This document shows positions 42,770 to 52,160 of a stretch of 64,000 nt of DNA, one piece after another. Made by a program: the position numbers and the translations under genes. The stretch is from assembly GCA_020848035.1 (NCBI GenBank), contig JADLAX010000001.1, forward strand, positions 1-64,000, in the 5' to 3' direction. The notes beneath the pieces are model-generated. The model was not told the origin of the DNA and did no database searches. It saw only the letters and a program-made list of their open reading frames with translations. Within the stretch, counting starts at the first letter, position 1, and every line of letters starts with the position of its first letter. Source of the DNA: Anaerolineae bacterium (GTDB taxonomy: Bacteria > Chloroflexota > Anaerolineae > Promineifilales > Promineifilaceae).

Positions 42770-43933
42770 ATGACCTACCTCACCCACCTTGAATGCTCCC
42801 TCACCGGACAAACGTACGACGCCAATCAGCTCATCCGCCTCAGCGACGCCGGGCAGCCGCTGCTGGCCCGTTACGATCTGCCCAAAGCCCGCGCCGAGCT
42901 GGACCGCGACGAAATCATGCGCCGCCCGGCAGGCATGTGGCGCTACCATGAACTGCTGCCCGTCGGCGACCCCGATTACCGCATCACCCTGGGCGAAGGC
43001 GGCAAACCGATTCTGCCTCTCGGCAACCTGGGCCGCGCACTGGGGCTGCCCCACCTGTACCTGAAAGACGAGGGGCAAAACCCCACCGGCAGCTTTAAGG
43101 CGCTGGGGCTGGCCGCCGCCGTGAGCCGGGCGCTGGAATTGGGCGCGCGCGAGTTTGTCATTCCCACGGCGGGCAACGCGGGTGGCGCACTGGCTGCCTA
43201 CGCCGCCCGCGCCGGAGCCATCGCCCACGTTTACATGCCCGGCGACGCCCCGCTAATCAACATCATGGAAGTGCAGATGAGCGGTGCCGATTTGCGCCTG
43301 GTCAACGGCCTGATCAACGACGCCGGGCGTGAAGCCGCCGAAGCCGCTGCTGAAGGTGGCTGGTTTGACGTCTCCACGCTGAAAGAGCCGTACCGCGTGG
43401 AGGGTAAAAAGATCATGGGCTACGAGCTGGCGGCGGCGTTCAACTGGCAGCTGCCGGACGTGATCATCTATCCCACCGGCGGCGGTACCGGCCTGATTGG
43501 CATGTGGAAGGCGTTCGACGAGATGGAGCAGCTGGGCTGGATTGGTCCTGAACGGCCGCGCATGGTGGCGGTGCAGTCAGATGGCTGCGCCCCGGTGGTC
43601 AAAGCGTTCCACGATGGGAACGAGGCCACCGACACCTGGCCAAACGCGGCCACGCTGGCGGGTGGGCTGCGCGTCCCGGTAACAATTGGCGGCCGTTTGA
43701 TGCTGCGGGCGTTACGGGAGAGTGGGGGAACGGCCGTTGCGGTGTCAGACGGCCGTATCATCCAGGCGCAAAAACAGCTGGCGTCGCAAGAAGGCATGTT
43801 TGTCTCGCTGGAAGCCGCCGCCACCGTCGCCGCCCTCGAAGAGCTGGTGACCCAAAACTGGATCGCCCCGGAAGAGCGGGTTCTCATCTTCAACACGGGT
43901 AACGGCCTGAAGCACCGCATCTTACTGACGTGA
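42770..43933 (+). CDS. thrC: Threonine synthase
   Basis: 387 aa from ATG 42770; the longer frame from 42692 crosses a palindrome. PLP lysine K110 in NPTGSFKALG, phosphate-binding loop IYPTGGGTGLIGMWKAF, and an N-terminal zinc-ribbon-like stub without cysteines. Converts O-phosphohomoserine to threonine. A related pyridoxal enzyme such as cysteate synthase is less likely given the GSFK and GGGTGL pattern. Stands alone, without hom or thrB. Confidence 0.87.
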   Translation: MTYLTHLECSLTGQTYDANQLIRLSDAGQPLLARYDLPKARAELDRDEIMRRPAGMWRYHELLPVGDPDYRITLGEGGKPILPLGNLGRALGLPHLYLKDEGQNPTGSFKALGLAAAVSRALELGAREFVIPTAGNAGGALAAYAARAGAIAHVYMPGDAPLINIMEVQMSGADLRLVNGLINDAGREAAEAAAEGGWFDVSTLKEPYRVEGKKIMGYELAAAFNWQLPDVIIYPTGGGTGLIGMWKAFDEMEQLGWIGPERPRMVAVQSDGCAPVVKAFHDGNEATDTWPNAATLAGGLRVPVTIGGRLMLRALRESGGTAVAVSDGRIIQAQKQLASQEGMFVSLEAAATVAALEELVTQNWIAPEERVLIFNTGNGLKHRILLT

Positions 43934-43935
43934 GG

Positions 43936-44018
43936 CAAGTGATAGAAGTGATAAGTTAAAAGTAAAAAGTGAAGTGAGACTGACCCACTTTTCACTTATC
44001 ACTTTTAACTTCCCACTC
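43936..44018. repeat. AAGTGATA/AAAAAGTG word-iterated palindrome
   Basis: Left arm AAGTGATAGAAGTGATAAGT plus AAAAGTAAAAAGTGAA; right arm CACTTTTCACTTATCACTTT. Directly after thrC and just upstream of the tyrS leader promoter. Confidence 0.85.
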
Positions 44019-44023
44019 GTTCC

Positions 44024-44052
44024 TTGACGAAACCCCCACCCCATGCTAACCT
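44024..44052 (+). promoter_or_regulatory. Promoter of the tyrS leader
   Basis: -35 TTGACG (44024-44029), 17-bp spacer, extended -10 TGCTAACCT (44044-44052). The transcription start should fall at about 44060, 2-3 nt before the leader ATG. Confidence 0.75.
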
Positions 44053-44061
44053 ACGCGCATT

Positions 44062-44151
44062 ATGAACCTGAACGTTTGCCGCTATTACGACAGCTATACT
44101 TTCACAACACAGACGCCGCTGGCGTGTGGGGATAAAGTTGCCTGTCGTTGA
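44062..44151 (+). CDS. Putative 29-aa tyrS leader peptide with three Tyr codons
   Basis: The ORF begins MNLNVCRYYDSYTF and ends DKVACR. Three of codons 8-12 are Tyr (TAT TAC ... TAT, 44083-44097). It starts 9 nt after an extended -10, so would be read from a leaderless mRNA. An intrinsic terminator follows 28 nt after the stop, then tyrS. A control codon cluster for the amino acid handled by the downstream synthetase is the classic sign of leader-peptide attenuation. Coding is inferred. Confidence 0.62.
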   Translation: MNLNVCRYYDSYTFTTQTPLACGDKVACR

Positions 44152-44179
44152 CAAGTAAACCAAACTATCCAGACCACCC

Positions 44180-44209
44180 AAGACGCGGCTAACCACCGCG
44201 TCTTTTTTT
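44180..44209 (+). terminator. Attenuator terminator before tyrS
   Basis: AAGACGCGG (44180-44188) pairs with CCGCGTCTT (44196-44204), 7-nt loop CTAACCA, T7 tract to 44209. It stands between the leader ORF and tyrS on the coding strand. No T-box sequence (AGGGTGGNACCGCG) is present. Confidence 0.88.
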
Positions 44210-44215
44210 ATTTTT

Positions 44216-44401
44216 GCCACAGAGGACATAGAGGGAAAAGCTCTTTGAGATTTCGTGGGGTGTAGCGTGAAACGTGAAGCGTGAAACGTGATGTCTCTCT
44301 GTTCACGTTTCACGTTTCACGCATCACGGATTGTAAGCCCCTTGAATTCCTAAAGATCCAGGAAAAAGAGTAAAATCTGTGCCATCTGCGAAATCTGTGG
44401 C
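44216..44401. repeat. Nested palindrome before tyrS (CACAGAG outer, GTGAAAC inner)
   Basis: Outer arms GCCACAGAGGACATAGAGG (44216-44234) and the ATCTGTGCCATCTGCGAAATCTGTGGC-type arm ending at 44401; inner GTGAAAC palindrome 44265-44322, with the CCTTGAATTCC context also seen near 42745. Confidence 0.82.
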
Positions 44402-44422
44402 TGCTTTTTCAGGAGATGCCTT

Positions 44423-45697
44423 ATGAACGCGTTTGAAGAACTTCGCTGGCGTGGGTTTGTCTACGACCATACCGACGGCGTGCCCGAGCTGCTCGCCAAA
44501 GAGAAAATCACCCTGTACAACGGCTTCGACCCGACGGGTGACAGCCTGCACATTGGTCACCTGGTGCCGATGATGGCCATGGCCCGGATGCAGCGCTACG
44601 GCCACACGCCGATTGCTTTGGCCGGTGGCGGTACGGGCATGGTGGGGGATCCAAGCGGCCGTTCTACCGAACGCAACCTCCTCACCCTGGACGAAGTGCA
44701 GGCCAACCTGGTGCGCGTGCAGGAACAGCTGTCTGGTGTGCTCGATTTTGAGGTCAAGAGCAACCCGGCGCGCATCGTGAACAACGCCCACTGGCTCACC
44801 GAACTCAGCATGATGGAGTTCCTGCGTGACGTGGGCAAACATTTCACCATCAACTACATGATGGCCAAGGATTCGGTCAAATCACGCCTGTCGCGTGAGG
44901 ATGGCATCTCCTACACCGAGTTCAGCTACATGCTGCTGCAAGCGTACGACTTCCTGTACCTGTTCCAAAACCACAACTGTGTCATGCAAATGGGCGGCAG
45001 CGACCAGTGGGGCAATATTTTGACCGGCGTGGAGCTGATTCGCCGCACCACGGGGCAAAAGGCCAATGCGCTGGTCTTCCCCCTCGTCACCCAGGCGGAT
45101 GGCACCAAGTTTGGCAAAACAGCCGCAGGCACCAACGCCTGGCTGGCCGCCGACCGCACCTCGCCCTACCGCTTCTACCAGTTCTGGCTCAATACCGACG
45201 ACGCCGACGTGTTGAACTACCTGCGCTACTTCACCTGGCTGGACCAGCCGACGATTGCCGAGTACGAGGACAAGCTGTTCAACGCCCCGGAGCAGCGGGA
45301 GGCGCAGCGGCGGCTGGCGCAGGAAGTGACAAGGATGATTCATGGGGAAACGGCCGTACACAAAGCCGAAAAAGCCGCCGAGGTCCTGTTTGGTGGTGAT
45401 TTAGATGGGCTGGAACCATCCGACATCCGCGACATCTTCGCCGACGTGCCCAGCAGCGAACTGGCCAAAACCGCGCTGGAAGGCGACGGGCTGTCCGTGG
45501 TGGATTTGCTGGTAGACACCGGCCTCGCTTCGTCCAAAGGCGATGCGCGCCGCTCCATCCAGGGTGGCGGCCTCTACCTCAACAACGAGCGCATCAACGA
45601 TGTCGGGCAAACCGTCACGCTCAACCAAAGCATCGACGGCCAGTTCCTCATCCTGCGCAAAGGCCGCAAAAAGTACCATCTGGTGCAAATTTCATGA
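44423..45697 (+). CDS. tyrS: Tyrosyl-tRNA synthetase
   Basis: 424 aa class I synthetase. HIGH at 43-46, the KMSKS-type loop as KFGKT at 229-233, and the tyrosine-binding GGSDQWGNI. The C-terminal S4-like RNA-binding domain (about 355-420) reads [21 protein letters not shown]. Charges tRNA-Tyr. SD AGGAG lies seven nt before ATG 44423. Expression is probably controlled by the Tyr-codon leader and terminator upstream. Confidence 0.95.
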   Translation: MNAFEELRWRGFVYDHTDGVPELLAKEKITLYNGFDPTGDSLHIGHLVPMMAMARMQRYGHTPIALAGGGTGMVGDPSGRSTERNLLTLDEVQANLVRVQEQLSGVLDFEVKSNPARIVNNAHWLTELSMMEFLRDVGKHFTINYMMAKDSVKSRLSREDGISYTEFSYMLLQAYDFLYLFQNHNCVMQMGGSDQWGNILTGVELIRRTTGQKANALVFPLVTQADGTKFGKTAAGTNAWLAADRTSPYRFYQFWLNTDDADVLNYLRYFTWLDQPTIAEYEDKLFNAPEQREAQRRLAQEVTRMIHGETAVHKAEKAAEVLFGGDLDGLEPSDIRDIFADVPSSELAKTALEGDGLSVVDLLVDTGLASSKGDARRSIQGGGLYLNNERINDVGQTVTLNQSIDGQFLILRKGRKKYHLVQIS

Positions 45698-45834
45698 CCG
45701 TTTGCCGTGAATGGTTTTCAAGTAATCGTTTTGAGATGAGTTTACTTGGATGTTAGCTCTCTAGAGGCATAACTGACAAGTCAGTTTTGTAGGATAATTG
45801 AAGTGGTTTTGCAGTCATTAGGTAATTTTTTTAT

Positions 45835-45863
45835 TTGACACAAACGAGAAATGCCTTTAGTAT
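45835..45863 (+). promoter_or_regulatory. Candidate promoter at the start of the AT-rich island
   Basis: TTGACA (45835-45840), 17-bp spacer, TAGTAT (45858-45863). It points toward the peptide ORFs. A 20-codon ORF at 45916-45978 (start MSFQVFVL, end FKFP) and a terminator lie between it and the peptides. The 138 bp between tyrS and this promoter holds only a small AACTGAC/GTCAGTT hairpin. Confidence 0.5.
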
Positions 45864-45983
45864 GTATGAGTTCCGTGTAGTTGACTAACCTAATCTCAGA
45901 AGTGCCTGTTTAAAAATGAGTTTTCAAGTTTTTGTTCTTAATCTACTTTGTCTATTCGTAAGTTTTAAATTCCCGTGACTATG

Positions 45984-46020
45984 CACCTGTCTATTCAACA
46001 TTAATAGGCAGGTGGTTTTT
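45984..46020 (+). terminator. Intrinsic terminator in peptide-locus leader
   Basis: CACCTG (45984-45989) pairs with CAGGTG (46009-46014), extended by CTATT/AATAG across a bulge, then T5. Placed between the promoter at 45835 and the peptide ORFs, so it could end a small leader transcript or attenuate the locus. Confidence 0.7.
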
Positions 46021-46105
46021 AGTTGGATTTGATAATCAATGTGTATTGGGGATGATTTTCACAGCATAATCAAATTTGAAAATCAAAACCAGGAGGCTTA
46101 AGTAC

Positions 46106-46132
46106 ATGAAAGATGGCTCTATTGGAGGATAA
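46106..46132 (+). CDS. Micro-ORF encoding MKDGSIGG
   Basis: Eight codons with a strong SD, AGGAGG, nine nt before the ATG. The encoded DGSIGG matches the end of the next peptide (DGSIAGG), and the codons differ at silent positions (GAT/GAC, GGC/GGT), which suggests selection on the peptide. Its GGA GGA TAA end provides the SD of the next ORF. Alternatively it is a remnant of a duplication. Confidence 0.4.
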   Translation: MKDGSIGG

Positions 46133-46138
46133 CAAGGT

Positions 46139-46249
46139 ATGTTCAGTCGCGTAAACAAGCAAGTAGTTCTTTCCATTCTGATAACAACTTTAATCACACT
46201 AAGCTTGGTTTTGCCAGTGCTTGCTGACGGTTCTATTGCGGGAGGATAA
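46139..46249 (+). CDS. 36-aa secreted peptide precursor ending in DGSIAGG
   Basis: The ORF begins MFSRVNKQ, has a hydrophobic core of about 20 residues (VVLSILITTLITLSLVLPV) and a signal-peptidase-like site VLA before the last seven residues DGSIAGG. Cleavage would release that heptapeptide outside the cell. GGAGG lies ten nt upstream. The architecture (Sec signal, very short C-terminal peptide) matches exported pheromone precursors such as Phr or AimP. It is followed by its own terminator, then the effector-associated-domain gene. Not a recognised family. Confidence 0.6.
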   Translation: MFSRVNKQVVLSILITTLITLSLVLPVLADGSIAGG

Positions 46250-46281
46250 CTGCATTTAGTGTTGCTATCAAGCTAAATCAA

Positions 46282-46316
46282 AAGGGCGAAGATACAGAAA
46301 TCTTTCGCCCTTTTTT
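46282..46316 (+). terminator. Intrinsic terminator after the peptide ORFs
   Basis: AAGGGCGAA pairs with TTCGCCCTT, with partial inner pairing, loop around ACAGAA, followed by T6. Separates the peptide unit from the gene at 46348, so the latter may depend on read-through or its own promoter. Confidence 0.85.
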
Positions 46317-46347
46317 AATCTAAAATTCCCAAAGCAGAGATATATGT

Positions 46348-47331
46348 ATGGATGTAGAAGTAAAATTTCCAATTGCAGTACAAGCTTACACCTATTTCGC
46401 ATCTCGATACGGAATAGGCTACGATTCATTAGAAATTAAATGGATGATTAATGAAGACGGGTCAGCGTTATTACAAAGAGTGATTGAGATCGAAGCGTTT
46501 TCTAGAGTAGAAAGCCTAGATACATATTTATTAATTCCAGAAAGTGATGACGATAGAAAAATCGATTTTATTTCTGTTGATTCGCTTTCCCCAAAATGGA
46601 GTATATCGTTAAGTGATGTAAAAAAGGAGTTAGGCAGAGGTTCAGCAATGATCTCTATCTCTCCTCCACTAAAAATTGAAGAAAAAATGAGATACAGAAT
46701 GGTTGAAGAGCTCCCTCCAGGTCTATACGCAATAGGTATGACAAGCACAGAACTCTCTAAGCGCAAGTCAGCCTATGATTACTGTGGATGGAATATTAAT
46801 AGGCCAACAAGAAAGGTATCACTTCAAATTGAATTTCCAAGTGTTATTAAACCAGAAAACTATAGCTTAGAGGTTCGGTATGCAAGCACTTCAGGATTTC
46901 CTTCATCAAAAAAGCATTTTGAGGAATCACAAAGGTTTGATCCTGTATTGACCCTCAATCCACAGAGAGACAAATCTATTTTGAGGTTAGATATTGATTA
47001 TCCAATGATTGGACTAATTTATATCTTACGTTGGCAACCATTAGCAAAGGAAACCAAAGCAGCAAGCAATCAAACCTCTATAACTTCGGATTCAAGAAAG
47101 GAGTATTTAATCGAAATCCGCAACATTTTAATTGATAGATTTAACGATGGGGAACTGCGAACATTAGCTCACGATCTTGGTGTAGATTATGAGAGCTTAC
47201 CCGATAACGGTAAAGCAAATAAAGCAAGAGAACTGGTCGAATTCCTGGAACGCCGAAATCAAATTCTTGAATTAGTAAAGCTAGGTAAAGAACTAAGGCC
47301 AAATGTAAAATGGCCAGAATACAAAGACTGA
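46348..47331 (+). CDS. Protein with C-terminal effector-associated domain; unknown N-terminal domain
   Basis: 327 aa, AT-rich, no ACGGCCGT. Residues about 252-325 match the effector-associated domain of Kaur, Aravind and colleagues: ILIDRFNDGELRTLAHDLGV, then DYESLPDNGKANKARELVEF and ERRNQILELVKLGKELRP. Such domains act as small homotypic adaptors that recruit effectors in NTP-dependent conflict and immunity systems. Residues 1-230 are beta-rich, with several I/V-alternating strands, no signal peptide and no motif I recognise; this could be a sensor or effector. No STAND or protease partner is adjacent. Start at ATG 46348 with a weak SD. Confidence 0.75.
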   Translation: MDVEVKFPIAVQAYTYFASRYGIGYDSLEIKWMINEDGSALLQRVIEIEAFSRVESLDTYLLIPESDDDRKIDFISVDSLSPKWSISLSDVKKELGRGSAMISISPPLKIEEKMRYRMVEELPPGLYAIGMTSTELSKRKSAYDYCGWNINRPTRKVSLQIEFPSVIKPENYSLEVRYASTSGFPSSKKHFEESQRFDPVLTLNPQRDKSILRLDIDYPMIGLIYILRWQPLAKETKAASNQTSITSDSRKEYLIEIRNILIDRFNDGELRTLAHDLGVDYESLPDNGKANKARELVEFLERRNQILELVKLGKELRPNVKWPEYKD

Positions 47332-47416
47332 TCCGGCTTTCCTAGTAGAACGCAAAAAAGAAACTGCCATTTTAAGGAGAGTTCATTTGCGTTATAGTCA
47401 AGAACAGGTCTATTTG

Positions 47417-47577
47417 CTACAACTCACGTAGGCTTCGATGGGAGAACAGACGCAGGTGAGGTTGCGGTCGCCGTAGACGTTGTCGATGCGGGCGACGGCA
47501 GGCCAGAATTTGCTGCTGCGCACTCATTCGGTGGAGAAGGCGACCGTTTCTCGTGAATACGGCCGTTCTCCCACAAC
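47417..47577 (-). pseudogene. Decayed copy of the gcvP 3' end
   Basis: About 150 bp closely matching the last 50 codons of the intact gcvP (48229-48380), at roughly 85% identity by eye. On the minus strand it reads RPYSRETVAF, then an in-frame TGA where gcvP has a Trp codon, then [18 protein letters not shown] and SPIEAY. It is separated from the real gcvP end by the NPEL-repeat gene. Probably left by an insertion or unequal exchange at the gcvP 3' end. Confidence 0.88.
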
Positions 47578-47583
47578 CTCAAT

Positions 47584-47994
47584 CTATTTGTTTGTATAGC
47601 GATAGTAGCAGGACAGCTCTGGGTTGACGGCCAGTTCGTTGCGCGGTTTGCTGCTGGCGGTGATGTAATGCTGTACGGCCGTTAACTCCGGGTTTACAGC
47701 CAAAATGTTCCGCTCTACGGCTTCACCCTGGTCCACCATATACCTCTGAAAGCTGAGCAACTCTGGATTTTCGGCCAGGGATGGTGCAGCTGCCACACCT
47801 TCATACAAAGCTACAGTTTTCAATTCTGGATTAACGGCCAGCGGATTACGAACTTCCGCCGTCGTCATCATGGCCGAAGTCACGACCAGATACCCAATAA
47901 GAACAGCCACAAGCAGCAAAAAGATGCCAACGACAATCGGCAAATAGTTGTGCTTCTGCTGACGCTTCAGAACCGGCTGATAGCTAGTCATCAC
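47584..47994 (-). CDS. Membrane-anchored protein with four NPEL repeats
   Basis: 136 aa. A short basic N-terminus, one TM helix at about 18-40, then four repeats of LAxNPEL followed five to six residues later by Y (at about 51, 73, 97 and 121), spaced 22-24 residues. Each repeat is thus A-[VE]-N-P-E-L-x5-Y. No family recognised. The repeats should lie outside the cell. SD GGAGG sits before ATG 47994. Its leader contains a terminator hairpin. It lies exactly between the gcvP remnant and intact gcvP. Confidence 0.75.
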   Translation of the reverse strand: MMTSYQPVLKRQQKHNYLPIVVGIFLLLVAVLIGYLVVTSAMMTTAEVRNPLAVNPELKTVALYEGVAAAPSLAENPELLSFQRYMVDQGEAVERNILAVNPELTAVQHYITASSKPRNELAVNPELSCYYRYTNK

Positions 47995-48019
47995 ACACCT
48001 CCATTTATTGTGGGCACCA

Positions 48020-48114
48020 ATAAAAAAACAGCAGTCGAAATGGTTTCGGCTGCTGTTTCAAACTCATCTATGTTTCAGCCGCTACAACGTGTGCAGCGAT
48101 CAAACTCCATTATA
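48020..48114 (-). promoter_or_regulatory. Promoter and terminator hairpin before the NPEL-repeat gene
   Basis: On the minus strand TATAAT (48114-48109) is followed by a hairpin AAACAGCAGCCGAA/TTCGACTGCTGTTT (about 48060-48027) and a T7 run, then the NPEL gene. It may end gcvP transcription or attenuate the NPEL gene. Confidence 0.55.
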
Positions 48115-48181
48115 AATCCGCTCTAAAGCACAGTCATGTGACGAAAATCACATTCGGCTTCTTCACGGCGGCTTTGCTGAA

Positions 48182-48212
48182 GATTGGTCCAATCGGCAAG
48201 ATTGGACCAACC
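48182..48212 (-). terminator. Hairpin after gcvP with ATCTTGCCGAT core
   Basis: TTGGTCCAATC pairs with GATTGGACCAA around a short loop. Shares its core with the hairpin after mrdA. No T-run, but it directly follows the gcvP stop. Confidence 0.65.
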
Positions 48213-48226
48213 TTCTACGTGCGTTG

Positions 48227-51169
<2,943 letters not shown>

Positions 51170-51339
51170 GGTATTTCTCCGGGTTCTAACTGTAAAACGG
51201 CCGTTACAAACCAGGGCAGTACGGCCGTTTGCTCAGGTGAAAGTGCCCTGATCAGAAATGTTAGCAGCTTTCACAGTAGGGAATGGTGCAGCAGAACCCA
51301 GCAGCGGCAGCTAACGGCCATTTGCCGGGTCCGTCTGTT

Positions 51340-51726
51340 TTACTCACGCTCGCTCAGGTATTTTTCGTAGGCCGCGGCGTCCATCAGATCGTCGTACTCG
51401 GCCGGGGCGCTCATTTTTACTTTGATGAGCCAGGCGCCGTAGGGGTCCTGGTTGAGCTGTTCGGGGGTGTCAATGAGGGCTTCGTTTACGGCCGTAACGT
51501 CACCAGAAACAGCCATCAACAAATCGGCGGCGGCTTTGACAGACTCCACCACGCCAAACGTTTCGCCGACGCCAAAAAAGTCGCCTACGTTGGGCAGTTC
51601 CAGGTACACAATGTCGGACAGGGCATCTTGAGCATGGTCGGTAATGCCAATGGTGGCGGTATCGCCGTCCACGCTCACCCATTCATCGTCGTTGGTATAT
51701 CTCAAATTTGCCGGAATTTTGCTCAT
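51340..51726 (-). CDS. gcvH: Glycine cleavage system H protein
   Basis: 128 aa. Starts with three ATG codons; ATG 51726 is best spaced from AAGGAG. The lipoyl lysine lies in GVVESVKAAADL, with the usual YTNDDEWVSVDGDTATIGIT start and GDVTAVNEAL. Carries the aminomethyl group between P, T and L proteins. First gene behind the riboswitch. Confidence 0.93.
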   Translation of the reverse strand: MSKIPANLRYTNDDEWVSVDGDTATIGITDHAQDALSDIVYLELPNVGDFFGVGETFGVVESVKAAADLLMAVSGDVTAVNEALIDTPEQLNQDPYGAWLIKVKMSAPAEYDDLMDAAAYEKYLSERE

Positions 51727-51828
51727 CATCATCTCCTTGGGATGGGGCCACAGCGATCACAGAGAACAAAGAGCGTTCCGCTCTCAATCCTTTGTGGTCG
51801 CTACGGCCGTTGGTAAATTCAACCGCCA

Positions 51829-51870
51829 ACAAAAAAGGACGCATAGCAATTGTAAAAATTGCTAGCGTCC
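51829..51870 (-). terminator. Riboswitch expression-platform terminator
   Basis: On the minus strand GGACGCTAGCAA pairs with TTGCTATGCGTCC around a small loop, followed by TTTTTT. Directly follows the second glycine aptamer. Confidence 0.88.
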
Positions 51871-52073
51871 TCTGTCATAGACCTGAGAGATTCGCAGCAA
51901 CCATTTTTATGTTTGCCACTTGCCCCGTCGGTGTCTGCTAACCTCGCTTTCGCTCGGCTAGTCCGACTTTCCAGATTTACCCGGCAGCCCGGTCCTTTTA
52001 CCTGAGAGTTTCATAGCGGATGGCTAATCCACTATTTGCCCCTTCGGTGACGTTTTTACAACGTTCTCTCCCG
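51871..52073 (-). ncRNA. Tandem glycine riboswitch
   Basis: Two glycine aptamers in series, read on the minus strand. Aptamer 1 has GGGAGAGAACG, ACCGAAGGGGCAAA and GAAACTCTCAGGTAAAAGGAC. Aptamer 2 has AGTCGGACTAG, ACCGACGGGGCAAG and GAATCTCTCAGGT...ACAGAGG. These are the conserved gcvT-element blocks. With the terminator downstream it should switch on gcvH-gcvP when glycine is high. Confidence 0.95.
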
Positions 52074-52121
52074 AACGGCCGTTTGCCGTATTCAATTGTT
52101 CAAAAAAAGTTGCCTGCCAAC

Positions 52122-52150
52122 ATTGTAAGGATTGCCCTCACAATGTGCAA
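52122..52150 (-). promoter_or_regulatory. Promoter of the riboswitch-gcvH-gcvP unit
   Basis: -35 TTGCAC (52150-52145), 17-bp spacer, -10 TACAAT (52127-52122), with the riboswitch starting about 45 nt later. Confidence 0.7.
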
Positions 52151-52160
52151 GTCACAAAAT

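Noticed and set aside
44152..44209. T-box riboswitch before tyrS
   Set aside because: The terminator has the CCGCG look of a T-box, but the T-box sequence AGGGTGGNACCGCG and a Stem I with specifier loop are absent; the transcribed leader is too short.
45700..47400. Prophage or integrative element with integrase
   Set aside because: No integrase, capsid or replication gene is visible; called only an AT-rich island.
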